Shown here in pieces: positions 35,603-47,000 of a stretch of 64,000 nt of DNA. The stretch is from contig CAKQDS010000007.1 of assembly GCA_934229535.1 (NCBI GenBank), positions 10,732 through 74,731 of the forward strand, written 5' to 3'. A program made the translations under genes and the position numbers. The stretch comes from an uncultured Anaeroplasmataceae bacterium. GTDB lineage: Bacteria; Bacillota_I; Bacilli_A; Acholeplasmatales; Anaeroplasmataceae. Numbering within the stretch: the first letter of the stretch is position 1; every line of letters starts with the position of its first letter. Below the pieces are notes generated by a model. The model saw nothing but the letters and a program-made list of their open reading frames with translations. It was not told the DNA's origin and searched no databases.

Positions 35603-38600
35603 TTATTCCTCATCAATTGTTGAAATTCCCATTGTTGTTTCCTCTAAAACATTAAGTAAAACATTAACAGTATCAAGACAAGTAAATACCGGAACATTAT
35701 TGTCAATAGCACAACGTCTAATTTGAATACCATCTCTTCTTGTCTTATTATTGCCTTCACTTATTGTATTAACAACATAAGTAACATAGCCTTTACGAAT
35801 TGAAGTTAAAATTTCTTCACTACCTTGACTTAATTTTTCTCTTATTCTTGTTTTAATACCATGTTCCTTAAGATACATAGCCGTACCGCTTGTTGCTTCA
35901 ATATTAAAGCCAAGATTATAAAATCTTCTAATTAATGGTAGAGCAGCTTCCTTATCATTATCAGCTATAGTAGCAAAGACTGTTCCATAATTAGAAACTC
36001 TTTGACCTGAAGCCTTTAATGATTTATATAAAGCACGATTTAAGCTCTTATCGTAGCCGATTGCTTCACCAGTTGATTTCATTTCTGGTGACAATACAGC
36101 ATCAAGTCCGGCAATTTTTGTAAAGCTGAAGGTTGGAGTTTTAACATACCAGCGCTTTTTCTTTGGATATACCCCAACATAGCCTTGTTCCTTTAATGAA
36201 ACGCCAAGCATTACCTTTGTTGCAATATCAGCTATTGGAGCTCCACATGATTTAGCAAGGAATGGAACGGTTCTACTAGAACGAGGATTAACCTCGATAA
36301 TTGAAACCTTATCATTTCCTTCAACAATAAATTGAATGTTATATAAACCAATCATTTGTAGTTCAACGCCAATTTTCTTAGTATATTCAACAATTATCCT
36401 TTGGGCATTTTCAGATAAAGAATATGGAGGATAAACACTCATAGAATCTCCACTATGTACACCAGTTTTTTCAATATGCTCCATGATACCAGGAATAAAT
36501 ACATCCTTGCCATCACAAATAGCATCTACTTCACATTCTTGACCCTTTATATATTTATCTACCAAAACTGGATTTTTAGGATTTAAATCAATCGCATCCT
36601 GAACAAATTTAACAAGTGAAGCCTCATCATAGACAATATGCATCATTACTCCACCAAGAACAAATGAAGGTCTTACAAGAACTGGAAAGCCTATTTCCTT
36701 TGCAACTCTTAAGCCCTCATCAGCACTAAATACAGCATAGCCCTTAGGCATAGGTATATTTAGCTTATTCATAATAATCTCAAATTGATCTCTATCCTCA
36801 GCTAAATCAATACCTTTAGCACTTGTTCCTAAAATTTTAACGCCAGCCTTATCTAATCTTGCAGCTAAATTTATTGCAGTTTGACCACCAAGAGCAACAA
36901 TTACTCCCTCAGGCTTTTCAAAATCAATAATATTCATTACATCCTCAAATGTTAATGGCTCGAAATACAATTTATCTGATAAGGTATAATCAGTTGAAAC
37001 AGTTTCAGGGTTATTATTAATAATAATTGCTTCATAGCCTAAATCCTTAATTGACCAAATAGCATGAACAGTTGAATAATCAAATTCTACACCCTGACCA
37101 ATTCTAATAGGTCCACTACCAAGCACAACAACCTTCTTCTTATTAGAACAAATAGATTCCTGCTCATGCTCATATGTTGAATAAAAATATGGAATATATG
37201 ATTTAAACTCAGAAGCACAGGTATCAATCATTTTATATACTGGATACATATTATTTTGTTTACGCATATAATAAATATCTTCAGCAGCAACATTCCAGCA
37301 TTTAGCAATATATTCATCACTAAAGCCCATTTTCTTAGCTTGATATAGTACATCAACATTATTTTTATTCTTAATTATTTGCTTTTCAAATTGAACGATA
37401 TTATTTATTTTCTCTAAGAAAAAGCGATCAATTTTAGTTGCAAAATATAAATCATCAAGAGTAATATCCTTACGAATCGCCTCAGCAATTGCATAAATTC
37501 TTTCATCAGTTTCTTCTAATATAAAATCCATAAGCTCATGACGAGACATATTTTTAAGCTTATTAAGCTCTAAATGACAGGCCTTTAGCTCTAATGAACG
37601 TACTGCCTTTAATAATGATTCCTCAATTGTTCTACCAACACTCATTACCTCACCAGTTGCCTTCATTTGTGTTGACAAATGTCTAGAAGCAGTTTGGAAT
37701 TTATCAAATGGGAATCTTGGAATTTTCGTTACAACATAATCAAGAGTTGGTTCAAAGGAAGCCAAGGTATTTGCAATTCTAATTTCATCAAGGCGAAGTC
37801 CACAAGCAATCTTAGCTGAAACTCTAGCAATTGGATAGCCTGATGCCTTAGAAGCTAAAGCAGATGAACGAGAAACACGAGGATTAACCTCAATTACATA
37901 ATATTGGAATGAATAAGGGTCAAGTGAAAATTGAACATTACAGCCACCCTCAATTTTCAAAGCTCTAATAATTTTTAAAGCACTATTTCTTAACATTTGA
38001 TATTCCTTATTAGTTAAGGTTTGGCTTGGGGCTACAACAATACTATCACCAGTATGAATACCAACTGGATCGACATTTTCCATATTACATACAACAATTG
38101 CTGTATCGTTTTTATCTCTTAATACCTCATATTCAATTTCCTTAAAGCCTTTAATTGATTTTTCAACTAATACCTGATTAACAGGAGAAAGCTTCAAAGC
38201 ATTCTTACTTACCTCAATAACCTCTTCGTCATTATCAGCAAAGCCACCACCAGTACCACCAAGGGTAAATGCTGGACGAAGGATTACAGGATAGCCAATT
38301 TCATTAGCAGCCTTTACTGCTTCATCAATAGTCGTTGCAATATGACTTTGCAAAATCGGCTCGCCAATCTTTTCACATAGTTCCTTAAAAAGCTCACGAT
38401 CCTCAGCTGCCTCTATCGCACTTGCAGTAGTACCTAAAAGTTCAACCTGACATTCATCTAAAACACCCTTTTTAGCAAGTTGCATACCTAGATTTAATCC
38501 TGTTTGACCACCAATAGAGCAAATTAATCCATCTGGTCTTTCATAACGAATAATTTTAGCAACATGCTCTAAATCAAGAGGCTCCATATAAACCTTGTCA

Positions 38601-38782
38601 GCAATCTTTGTATCAGTCATTATTGTTGCTGGATTAGAATTTACTAGAATAACCTCATAGCCTTCTTCCTTTAAGGCAAGACAAGCTTGCGTACCAGCAT
38701 AATCAAATTCGGCACCCTGGCCTATAACAATTGGACCACTACCAATAATCATTATCTTTTTAATATCTGTTCTTTTGGGCAT
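35603..38782 (-). CDS. carB: Carbamoyl-phosphate synthase large subunit
   Basis: Makes carbamoyl phosphate from bicarbonate, ammonia and two ATP. 1059 residues, two homologous ATP-grasp halves ([19 protein letters not shown] and [19 protein letters not shown]) and a C-terminal regulatory domain (from about 930). Starts 23 nt inside carA, with AGGAGG upstream. Confidence 0.97.
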   Translation of the reverse strand: MPKRTDIKKIMIIGSGPIVIGQGAEFDYAGTQACLALKEEGYEVILVNSNPATIMTDTKIADKVYMEPLDLEHVAKIIRYERPDGLICSIGGQTGLNLGMQLAKKGVLDECQVELLGTTASAIEAAEDRELFKELCEKIGEPILQSHIATTIDEAVKAANEIGYPVILRPAFTLGGTGGGFADNDEEVIEVSKNALKLSPVNQVLVEKSIKGFKEIEYEVLRDKNDTAIVVCNMENVDPVGIHTGDSIVVAPSQTLTNKEYQMLRNSALKIIRALKIEGGCNVQFSLDPYSFQYYVIEVNPRVSRSSALASKASGYPIARVSAKIACGLRLDEIRIANTLASFEPTLDYVVTKIPRFPFDKFQTASRHLSTQMKATGEVMSVGRTIEESLLKAVRSLELKACHLELNKLKNMSRHELMDFILEETDERIYAIAEAIRKDITLDDLYFATKIDRFFLEKINNIVQFEKQIIKNKNNVDVLYQAKKMGFSDEYIAKCWNVAAEDIYYMRKQNNMYPVYKMIDTCASEFKSYIPYFYSTYEHEQESICSNKKKVVVLGSGPIRIGQGVEFDYSTVHAIWSIKDLGYEAIIINNNPETVSTDYTLSDKLYFEPLTFEDVMNIIDFEKPEGVIVALGGQTAINLAARLDKAGVKILGTSAKGIDLAEDRDQFEIIMNKLNIPMPKGYAVFSADEGLRVAKEIGFPVLVRPSFVLGGVMMHIVYDEASLVKFVQDAIDLNPKNPVLVDKYIKGQECEVDAICDGKDVFIPGIMEHIEKTGVHSGDSMSVYPPYSLSENAQRIIVEYTKKIGVELQMIGLYNIQFIVEGNDKVSIIEVNPRSSRTVPFLAKSCGAPIADIATKVMLGVSLKEQGYVGVYPKKKRWYVKTPTFSFTKIAGLDAVLSPEMKSTGEAIGYDKSLNRALYKSLKASGQRVSNYGTVFATIADNDKEAALPLIRRFYNLGFNIEATSGTAMYLKEHGIKTRIREKLSQGSEEILTSIRKGYVTYVVNTISEGNNKTRRDGIQIRRCAIDNNVPVFTCLDTVNVLLNVLEETTMGISTIDEE

Positions 38783-39866
38783 GCTTACTTCCTCCTCTTT
38801 TCTTCATCAAATCCATAAATCTAGCAAACACATATTCGCTATCCTCAGGACCAGCAGCACTTTCCGGATGATATTGGACAGCAATAACATCATTTTCCTT
38901 ATCCATTACACCCTCTGCCTCACCATCAATCAAATTAATATGAGTAAGCTCAAGGCCAGTACCCTCTAAGCTTTTAATATCAATTGCAAATGAGTGATTT
39001 TGTGATGTTATTTCCACCTTATCAGTTAATAAATTTTTAACTGGATGATTTGAACCACGATGACCAAATTTCATTTTGTAGGTTTTAGCTCCATAAGCAA
39101 GGCCAATAATTTGATGTCCAAGGCAAATTCCTAAAATTGGAAGCTTGCCCTTCATTTCCTTAACTAACTCAATTACCTGACTAACATTTTCAGGATCTCC
39201 TGGACCATTAGATAAAAATAAACCATCAGGATTATATTTTAAGATTTCATTTTTACTAGTATTATAAGGAACAACAACTACATTACAGCCACATTGATTT
39301 AGCTTACGAATAATGTTAAGCTTAACACCACAATCGATAGCTACAACAGTGTAAAGAGGATTTCTGGTTCTTGAATACCAAACCTTTTTACTACTAACCT
39401 TTGATACTTGATTTTTTGGAAAATCATAATTTTTAATTTTCTCTAAGCATTCCTCGATTGGCTTATCAACTGAGGTAATCATTGCCTTCATAGAACCATG
39501 CTCACGAATTATTCTTACAAGCTCACGAGTATCAATATCCGCTATTCCTGGCACATTATTTTCATCCATTACCTCTCCAAGTGTTTTAGTAAATCTAAAA
39601 TTTGAAGGTAGATCATTATATTCATGAACAATAAAGCCAGACATATAAATATTCTTAGATTCATAATCCTCATCAGCTAAGCCATAATTACCAATTAAAG
39701 GATAGCTCATTACTACCATTTGATCACAATATGATGGATCAGATAAAATTTCCTGGTAGCCTACTACCGAAGTATTAAAAACAATCTCAGCAATTTTTTC
39801 CTTGGAAGAACCAAAGCCAGTTCCAATAAAAAATCTACCGTCCTCTAAAACTAATTTTCTTTTCAT
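38760..39866 (-). CDS. carA: Carbamoyl-phosphate synthase small subunit
   Basis: Glutamine amidotransferase subunit. 368 residues. Class I triad: nucleophile in ILGICLGHQ, and His/Glu in [20 protein letters not shown] precedes. Start overlaps the pyrC stop by one base. The only carA seen; its place in the pyr operon implies pyrimidine control. Confidence 0.97.
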   Translation of the reverse strand: MKRKLVLEDGRFFIGTGFGSSKEKIAEIVFNTSVVGYQEILSDPSYCDQMVVMSYPLIGNYGLADEDYESKNIYMSGFIVHEYNDLPSNFRFTKTLGEVMDENNVPGIADIDTRELVRIIREHGSMKAMITSVDKPIEECLEKIKNYDFPKNQVSKVSSKKVWYSRTRNPLYTVVAIDCGVKLNIIRKLNQCGCNVVVVPYNTSKNEILKYNPDGLFLSNGPGDPENVSQVIELVKEMKGKLPILGICLGHQIIGLAYGAKTYKMKFGHRGSNHPVKNLLTDKVEITSQNHSFAIDIKSLEGTGLELTHINLIDGEAEGVMDKENDVIAVQYHPESAAGPEDSEYVFARFMDLMKKRGGSKHAQKNRY

Positions 39867-41074
39867 TATTTACCATCCTTTTGATACACTATTTTTCCAT
39901 TACAAATTGTAAGTATCGGCCAGCCATATAGCTTATAACCAATATAGGGACTATTTTGGGCCTTTGATTTAATTTCATCAACACTATAGGTATGAGGATT
40001 ATCAATATCAATAACCACTAAATTACAATTATTTCCAACTCTTATTTCATTATTTTCTAAATTAAATATTCTACTTGGATTATCTACAAGCCATCTTTTT
40101 AAATCTAATAAGCTAGCCTTATTAGTTTTTATAAGATTAGTATAAACTAAAGGTAGTGTAGTTTCAAGTCCAATAATACCATTAGGGCATTTAGAATATT
40201 CTCTTTGCTTTTCCTCAATTGAATGAGGAGCATGATCAGAAGCAATAATATCAGCTGTACCATCAAGTAAAGCCTTAATGGTAGCCTTCATATCCTCACT
40301 ACTTCTTAGAGGAGGATTCATCTTAAAATTAGGATTATCATTAATCATTTCTTCATTTAAAAATAAATGATGGGGAGCAACCTCACAAGTAATTTTAGCT
40401 CCATTTTCCTTAGCTTCTCTTATAAAATCAAAGCTTTCTTTAGTAGACATATGACAAAAATGATATTTAACATCATTTTTGATAGCATATTTTATTTCTC
40501 TTTCTACAGCTAAATATTCTCCCTTAGGAGCAGTTTTATAAATATTATCCTCAGCATGAGAAGCAATAACTAAATTATTTTTTTTAACTAGCTTCATGCC
40601 TTGGTCTAAAAGCTCTAAATTATTAACACCAACACCATCATCAGATATAGCCTTAACATACTTAGCTAAATCATCTATATCAGCAAGCTCTTCACCCTTT
40701 TCACCCTTAGTAAAAGCCCCATATGGATAAATATTAACTACTGAATCTTTATTAATAATATCCATCTCAACCTTCAAATTTTCAACTGAATCGGGAACAG
40801 GATTTAAATTAGGCATTGTCATAATTGTAGTAAAGCCACCCTTTGCCGCAGACATACTACCAGTCTTTATTGTTTCCTTATATTCAAATCCCGGCTCACG
40901 TAGATGAACATGAACATCAATCAAGCCTGGAAAAATTATTCTTCCACTACAATCAATTATTTCATAATCTCCCAAAATATTAGGAGCAATTTCAATTATT
41001 TTTTTATCATCGATTAAAATATCAAGTTTTTTAAGTTCATCTTGCATTACAAGACCATTTTTTAATAAAATCAT
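39866..41074 (-). CDS. pyrC: Dihydroorotase
   Basis: Cyclises carbamoyl aspartate. 402 residues, class I amidohydrolase: metal ligands in DVHVHLREPG, HCHM-type HFCHMST, ASHAED, and SDHAPHS. Its ATG overlaps the pyrB stop as ATGA. Confidence 0.96.
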   Translation of the reverse strand: MILLKNGLVMQDELKKLDILIDDKKIIEIAPNILGDYEIIDCSGRIIFPGLIDVHVHLREPGFEYKETIKTGSMSAAKGGFTTIMTMPNLNPVPDSVENLKVEMDIINKDSVVNIYPYGAFTKGEKGEELADIDDLAKYVKAISDDGVGVNNLELLDQGMKLVKKNNLVIASHAEDNIYKTAPKGEYLAVEREIKYAIKNDVKYHFCHMSTKESFDFIREAKENGAKITCEVAPHHLFLNEEMINDNPNFKMNPPLRSSEDMKATIKALLDGTADIIASDHAPHSIEEKQREYSKCPNGIIGLETTLPLVYTNLIKTNKASLLDLKRWLVDNPSRIFNLENNEIRVGNNCNLVVIDIDNPHTYSVDEIKSKAQNSPYIGYKLYGWPILTICNGKIVYQKDGK

Positions 41075-41946
41075 AAATTACCATCCAATACCATAGAAAT
41101 AACAGCCATTCTTACAAAAACACCATTTGTCATTTGCTTATAAATTCTACTTTTTTCACATTCAGCAACACTATCAGCAATTTCTACGCCACGATTAATT
41201 GGAGCAGGATGCATTATAATAGCATTCTTCTTCATCTTATTTACACGTTCCTCTGTTAAACCATATAACTTATGATATTCACTAACACTCATCTTCATTT
41301 TTTCTTGGTGGCGCTCAAATTGAACACGAAGAAGCATTATAACATCACATTTAAGAATAGCCTCATCTATTGTTAAATAAGGAGCACAGCCATCATTAAA
41401 TTCACTTGGTCCTGAAATATAAACCTCCATACCAAGTCGCTTCATAATTTCTAAATCACCATGAGCCACCCTTGAATGAGATATATCACCAATTATACAT
41501 ACCTTTAGCCCAGCAAAATGACCATATTCCTCATAAATAGTCATAAGATCAAGTAAGCTTTGGGTAGGATGGTTTGCAGCACCATCTCCGCCATTAAATA
41601 TCGGCATCTTAATATTTTCTAGTTCCTTATAATAATCATCCTGACTATGACGAATTACTACTCCATCCATACCAAGTGCTTCAAAGGTTCTAACTGTATC
41701 ATATAATGTTTCACCCTTATTAACTGAAGATGCACTAGCATTAAAGCCAATAACATTTATTCCTAAATTAATCATTGCTGTTTGGAAAGAATATTGCGTT
41801 CTTGTTGAATTTTCAAAAAAAAGGGTTGCCATCTTCTTACCTGGATATTTCTTAGAAGATTTGCCACCCTTAAATGCCAACGCTAAATCAATAATCTCTT
41901 GAATTTTTTGTGTAGATAATGTTTGTAATGTAAATAAACCTCTCAT
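41071..41946 (-). CDS. pyrB: Aspartate carbamoyltransferase catalytic subunit
   Basis: First committed step of pyrimidine synthesis. 291 residues. Carbamoyl phosphate loop FENSTRTQYSF, plus NGGDGAANHPTQSLLDLMT and MHPAPINRGVEI. No pyrI regulatory chain, as expected in Firmicutes. RBS GAGGTGA before the ATG. First gene of the operon, behind the PyrR-type leader. Confidence 0.97.
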   Translation of the reverse strand: MRGLFTLQTLSTQKIQEIIDLALAFKGGKSSKKYPGKKMATLFFENSTRTQYSFQTAMINLGINVIGFNASASSVNKGETLYDTVRTFEALGMDGVVIRHSQDDYYKELENIKMPIFNGGDGAANHPTQSLLDLMTIYEEYGHFAGLKVCIIGDISHSRVAHGDLEIMKRLGMEVYISGPSEFNDGCAPYLTIDEAILKCDVIMLLRVQFERHQEKMKMSVSEYHKLYGLTEERVNKMKKNAIIMHPAPINRGVEIADSVAECEKSRIYKQMTNGVFVRMAVISMVLDGNL

Positions 41947-41956
41947 GTTTTCACCT

Positions 41957-42050
41957 CAAAAAAAATGGTCTTTATGTCCATAAACGCACAAAAAAACCAT
42001 AATAAAAGCAAATATCTAGTTTCCTTGTAGCCTCTCTGGACTATCTTAAA
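41957..42050 (-). promoter_or_regulatory. PyrR-type transcription attenuator of the pyr operon
   Basis: The minus-strand leader contains AGTCCAGAGAGGCT (42029-42042), a full match to the PyrR RNA-binding consensus (UCCAGAGAGGYU). It is followed by a terminator (41957-42000; stem of 9 bp, one mismatch, 3 bp, then eight T). With UMP or UTP, PyrR is expected to bind this anti-antiterminator and cause termination before pyrB. No pyrR gene lies in the operon. Confidence 0.88.
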
Positions 42051-42064
42051 GCCTTATCGTATGA

Positions 42065-42093
42065 ATTATATCACAAAGAGGACTACAAAGCAA
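42065..42093 (-). promoter_or_regulatory. pyr operon promoter
   Basis: TTGCTT and TATAAT with a 17-nt spacer on the minus strand. Confidence 0.7.
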
Positions 42094-42156
42094 CCACTTA
42101 TTTAATTTATGCTACTTATTTGTTAATTGAAAAAGTAAATTCCGCTATAAATAGTA

Positions 42157-42186
42157 GAAAAAAAGTAGGTTTAATACACAACCTAC
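42157..42186 (-). terminator. Terminator of the type VII-like operon
   Basis: GTAGGTT / AACCTAC stem with an 8-nt loop and seven T on the minus strand, overlapping the stop of the coiled-coil gene. Confidence 0.85.
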
Positions 42187-43229
42187 CTTAATACTGAAAT
42201 ATATTTTAAAAGCTCATTATATGCTAACCTTAATTTATCAGTTGTCTTTTTTAAGAAATCAACATAATTGTTAGCATTAGTGGTAATATCGCTACATATC
42301 GTTTTACTAGAGCTTGATAGTTCAGATTGGAATGAATCATTAAGATACATAACATTATTAATAAGAACATCATTTTCATTTCTTATTTTATTGATAAGAT
42401 TTTGAAAATAATTAATATAATTAACCAAATTACTAACTCTATCAATAGAAACATTACAAACACTATCTTCTTCATTAATATTTAAAAGATTAATAACATT
42501 ATTAATGTATGTTTTTAAATTATCAGTTATATTTTTTAATTTGTCAATTAAGGAAATATAACTAGAGCAATAATTTTTAAAGCTATTAAAGCTTTCCTTT
42601 AGTATTCTTAAATTATCTCTTAAATTAGATAATGCTTTTTCTAGGCTTCTTTTGTTAGCTTCTAATTGCTTAATTATATTTTCTAATTCTTTGTTAACAC
42701 CATTAACATAGCTAATATTTGATTCAATATTTCTTAATGCCTCATTTGCTCTTCGAAGAGCCTCATTGGCATTCCCTAGATTAGCATTAGCACAAGAAAT
42801 GCCTTTGCTTGCTTCATTTTTAGCTCTTGCATAAGCCTCATTATTCATTCTATCAACATCACTATTACCAGTTGAGCTTGGCTTTGATATATTAGACATA
42901 GCTCTTGTTGCGGCTTCTCTTTCTGCCTCTACCCCTGCAACAATGCTTCTACATTCCTCTATACGCTTTAAAGCCTTATCGCGTTCATTATCTAATTGAT
43001 TTAAAACATAATTATTATCATCAAGAACATTTTTGGCTGTATCAATATCATAATTAATTTTATCCGTAGATTCATTAATTGTTTTTATTGCTTCATTAAT
43101 TTTATTTTCAATAATTTCATAAGCTTTATTAGCATCAGCATAATATCTTTTTAAATCATTTTCAATATTATCCAAATTATTTTTAAAGCTTTCAATATAT
43201 CCTCTTGTAGTATTCACCTGAAAACTCAT
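42183..43229 (-). CDS. Coiled-coil protein of the type VII-like locus
   Basis: 348 residues, almost all helical with long coiled-coil stretches (about 5-110 and 135-225) and no membrane segment or signal peptide. No enzyme motif. The helical layout and the N-terminal start without signal resemble LXG/Esx-type secreted substrates, but no LXG motif is seen. Its ATG overlaps the previous stop (ATGA), so it is coupled to the 88-aa gene and the Esx-like genes. Possibly a secreted substrate or a structural component; not recognised. Confidence 0.6.
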   Translation of the reverse strand: MSFQVNTTRGYIESFKNNLDNIENDLKRYYADANKAYEIIENKINEAIKTINESTDKINYDIDTAKNVLDDNNYVLNQLDNERDKALKRIEECRSIVAGVEAEREAATRAMSNISKPSSTGNSDVDRMNNEAYARAKNEASKGISCANANLGNANEALRRANEALRNIESNISYVNGVNKELENIIKQLEANKRSLEKALSNLRDNLRILKESFNSFKNYCSSYISLIDKLKNITDNLKTYINNVINLLNINEEDSVCNVSIDRVSNLVNYINYFQNLINKIRNENDVLINNVMYLNDSFQSELSSSSKTICSDITTNANNYVDFLKKTTDKLRLAYNELLKYISVLR

Positions 43230-43492
43230 AGCTTAACCCTCTTTTTTTCAATTAGAGAGGCAATTGATTCATATTTATAATCATCAGGATTTATTTTTGA
43301 TAATTTATTGATTATATCATAATAATTTCCTAAATTTCTATTGAAGCTACTAAGCGGCTTTTTTAGTTCATTTAATAAAGATTTACCAATATCATCATCC
43401 CAAGCTGTAATATTTATCTTATATTCACTTACATCAATGCTTTCACCAAAAAATGAACCATCAGGTATGGTGATTTTTCCAAAAAAAACCAT
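43226..43492 (-). CDS. Small protein of the type VII-like locus, unknown
   Basis: 88 residues: a beta-rich N-terminus (VFFGKITIPDGSFFGESIDVSEYKINITAWDDD) followed by helices. No family recognised. Overlaps its upstream and downstream neighbours by 1 and 4 nt, so it is co-translated with the WXG100 gene and the coiled-coil gene. Could be a chaperone-like or adaptor protein; inference only. Confidence 0.6.
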   Translation of the reverse strand: MVFFGKITIPDGSFFGESIDVSEYKINITAWDDDIGKSLLNELKKPLSSFNRNLGNYYDIINKLSKINPDDYKYESIASLIEKKRVKL

Positions 43493-43794
43493 TATTTCTC
43501 TCCTGATTTACGAAGCTGGTCTAATGCCGCTTTAAATCTTTTTATATATTCATCTAATTGTCCTTTAAGCTTTTCTCCTCTTTGAATTTGAGAATTAAGC
43601 ATTAAAAGCTCATTATTCATTTTAGTTTTAAAGGAATTATAAAGATCGCCTTCCCAATGAGTTCCAAGAGAAGCAATATAATTTTGAATTTGCTTAATGT
43701 TATCCTTCATTTCATTATTATAATTATTAAGCTTTTCGGCGAAATTTGATACAACCTTATCAGCATACTCAATTTTTGAAGAAATATTTGCCAT
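43492..43794 (-). CDS. WXG100-family Esx-like protein
   Basis: 100 residues, two helices around a WEG turn (SLGTHWEGDLYNSF), the size and layout of WXG100 proteins that are exported as helical-hairpin dimers by type VII secretion. Begins on the last base of the preceding Esx-like gene and lies directly beside the FtsK-like ATPase gene. A C-terminal YxxxD/E export signal is not clearly present. Confidence 0.85.
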   Translation of the reverse strand: MANISSKIEYADKVVSNFAEKLNNYNNEMKDNIKQIQNYIASLGTHWEGDLYNSFKTKMNNELLMLNSQIQRGEKLKGQLDEYIKRFKAALDQLRKSGEK

Positions 43795-44078
43795 TATAAT
43801 CTACCTATTAATCCTTTCGCAATATTTTCAGCCTCAGCAATACCCTTAGCTCCATTTATAACCTTTTCAGAGCTTTCATTAATTATAGTATTAATACTTC
43901 CAATAGTTTGGGTAATTTTTTGAACAAGCTCAACGGCCTCTTTAGAAGCATCAGATTCAAAATTTGCTTTAAAGCTACTAGCACCTTTCATAAATTCTTT
44001 AGTGCTTTCATCCATCTTCTCCATTGTCTTCTTTAAGCCGCTAATTAACCTAATAACATAATCTGTATCAATTTTCAT
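43794..44078 (-). CDS. Second Esx-like helical protein (W lost)
   Basis: 94 residues from the ATG at 44078 (AAGGAG upstream). Two helices with a central FESDASKEAVELV segment where WXG would be expected, so it looks like a WXG100 relative without the Trp. It may pair with the 43492-43794 protein as a heterodimer, as EsxA and EsxB do. Its ATG overlaps the ATPase stop (TAATG). Confidence 0.65.
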   Translation of the reverse strand: MKIDTDYVIRLISGLKKTMEKMDESTKEFMKGASSFKANFESDASKEAVELVQKITQTIGSINTIINESSEKVINGAKGIAEAENIAKGLIGRL

Positions 44079-47000
44079 TATTTTAGCTCCTTCCAAAAAT
44101 CATTTGCTTTTGATTCAATATCAAATGCTCTAATCTTTACTCCATAAGGATTTACATATAAGGCCCCATCATCAGAATCAATAGTCTTATCACTCTTCAT
44201 TTCCTCATATGAACCATAAATAGTATAATCCTTATATTTATTATTAGTGTCATTATCAATCAATTTATCGATATAGTCATTTGTTTCTAAACTAACAAGC
44301 ACAAATATTTTATATCTATTACCATATTTATAAAGCTTTTTGACTATGTCTTGAATTTCCACTATGCCATATTGTTTAGAGCTTTCTTCCATTTTATCAT
44401 CATCTATACCAGCAATGGACATACCTAAATCTCCAAGGCCTAGACTATCTAGAATCGAAACGTCTTCGGCATCTACTTTATTTTCCTTTTTTTCTTGCTT
44501 TTGATTATTAGAAATAATATGGTTTTGACTATACAACCACTCGACATTATGGAAAATTAAATACATTGGTTCAAAATTAAAATTAGAGCTATTATTACTA
44601 ATTTGCTCACGCTTTTGATATTCTTCATAAATTTCACTTAGCTTATTAGCCTTATCAAAATCATTAGTATACTTAGAAATTTTGTTTCTAAGTAAGCTTA
44701 CTTTATTACCAAAGCCTTTAAAAAAGCTTTCACCTTCACTAACATTAGAAAAATACATTACATTTTTGTTTACATTATGAAGATACATTAATGAAGAAAT
44801 TCTTTCAAGCATATAAAGCTTACTAGGGCTAGCAAAGGCTATATAATTTGTAGCACTTTTAGCAGTTGAAAAAACCATACTTGTTTTAAGTAAGCTTGCT
44901 GATGAAACACCAATAGGAAGATTAAAGATTTCATAAGATTTATCTTTGTTTTCATTTGTAAATTCATTACATTTCAATCCTTCGCCAAGAGGATATAAAC
45001 CTTCTTCATTAGCAATAACCTGAATTGTTTCAGGGAAATTTTTATATTTTTCTCTTATTCTTCTAGCAATATTTTTCTTTTGCGTATCATTACCAACAAA
45101 GGCACTCTTGATGTGTCTTAAATTTTCAATACCACCATCAGTTGTAATTAAAGCCATACCCTTTTGCTTAAGCTCAGTCGAATATTTATTATTACTATCA
45201 AATTCAATGCAAGATAATACTTTTCTTATTGCGTCATCTTTTCCAAGATTTAAAACAATCCTATTAGGAATCTGGTTAATTGTTTCTGAAGTTAAATCAC
45301 TAGCAATTGACTGCCCCGAAAAAATAATTCCAATTCCTGACGCTCTTACCGTTTTAATTAAGTTTGCAAGCTGTAAAGAAACTTTATTACTTGTATCAAA
45401 ATCTTTAAACATTTGATTATATTCATCAATAATAAATAAAGCAAATGGCATTTTTGGTAATTTACCATTTTTTACATCAGGGAGCATATTATATTCCCTC
45501 ATGTCAGAAACTCCAGCTTTAATATATTGTTTAGCTCTTTTATTATGAAGAGAATTAATTAAATTAAATAAATCAAGAACATTTTCCGTTTTACTCTTTA
45601 ATGATAAATATTTAATATGAGGAATATATAAATTGTCTTCATCTAGATTCTTAATATATTTAGAAAATTCAGGAGCATTAGTTCCATCAGTTTTAAAATC
45701 GGCAAGATAAAGCTCTAATTCATCAGGAGCATAAAAATATGCCATACTTAAAATCATCAAATGTAATAATGAAGACTTACCACTATTAGTATTACCTACT
45801 AAAAACGTAAAATTCTCATTAGAGCATGATCCTAATGTGAAATTATAATATGTATCATTATCCATACCAAATGGGACTGTAATCTTATCATAGAATTTAG
45901 TTAAAGGATGTCTTGAAATCTTATTTTCAGTAATAGCTATAACCTTATTAAGTGACAAAATATTAGCTTCACGCTCACGTTCCTTAAGCTTTAAATAAAA
46001 ATCTTCACTATTGAAATCGTCTGCTAAAATATCATTTGTAAAAGGCGCACCATTAAACTGCATATTAAAATCATCATCAATTTCAATAATGTCAGCTTTA
46101 AGTTTTTTATCGCTTAAAAATGGACAATCACTATCCTTGTCAACACAAACAATTGATAATATTCCTTTATTTACACCACGCAAAAGAATTTCTAAAAGAC
46201 CTTTTTCTGCATTTCTATTATCTTCTAAGCAATGAGGATAATAATTTATTACATTTAAAACAATTGGCATCATATTGTCAGGATTATTTTTATTGTAATC
46301 AAAAATATCATCAATATCATCACTCAAATTAATAGCGTTTGAGCGAGAATTAGCCATACTATTCAAATTCTTTAAATAATCATTTAAATCATTTGAATTA
46401 GCAACTACATTTGCCTTATTGCTAGACAAACTAATTATAGCCTTTGATCCAAGATTTTTCGAAATGGTTGTCGCAAGAGCTCCTATGGTTGATTCACTTG
46501 CTGATTCTAGCCCAGCAAATAATAAATTATTAGCAGGAAGATTAGCACTTAAAGAAAAATAAATATTTCTTATAAGCTTTAATAATTTTTTAGAATTATC
46601 AAAAGGATCTAAAATATCCTTTGAGGCTTTAATAATGATTACTCCATTAGAATCCTTAGGATTATAATAAACAGGAATTGTTGATTGCCATAATTTAGGA
46701 TTATTAATTAAATAATCTATGTTCTTTATCATCTCATTACTAAGATTTTGTTTAGGATTATATTTTTTAAAGCCAATCAAAAATTTGTAATCTGCAGTAT
46801 CACTAAAATTATTACCTATAAGCTTTTCATTTAATTTTTTAAAATCAGCATTAATTTCCTCATTCAATTTAGAAACTGCATAATCAGTTTCCTTTTTTAA
46901 TATAGCTTGCTTATTTTTAATTGTTTCTTTACATTTCAATAGAAAATCATCAACTTTTGCTTCTTCACGAACCAGCATTTCAGCTTGAATACCTGTATCA

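Noticed and set aside
45108..45416. 102-codon plus-strand ORF opposite the FtsK-like gene
   Set aside because: Antisense to a strongly conserved coding region, no RBS or promoter, composition of a shadow frame.
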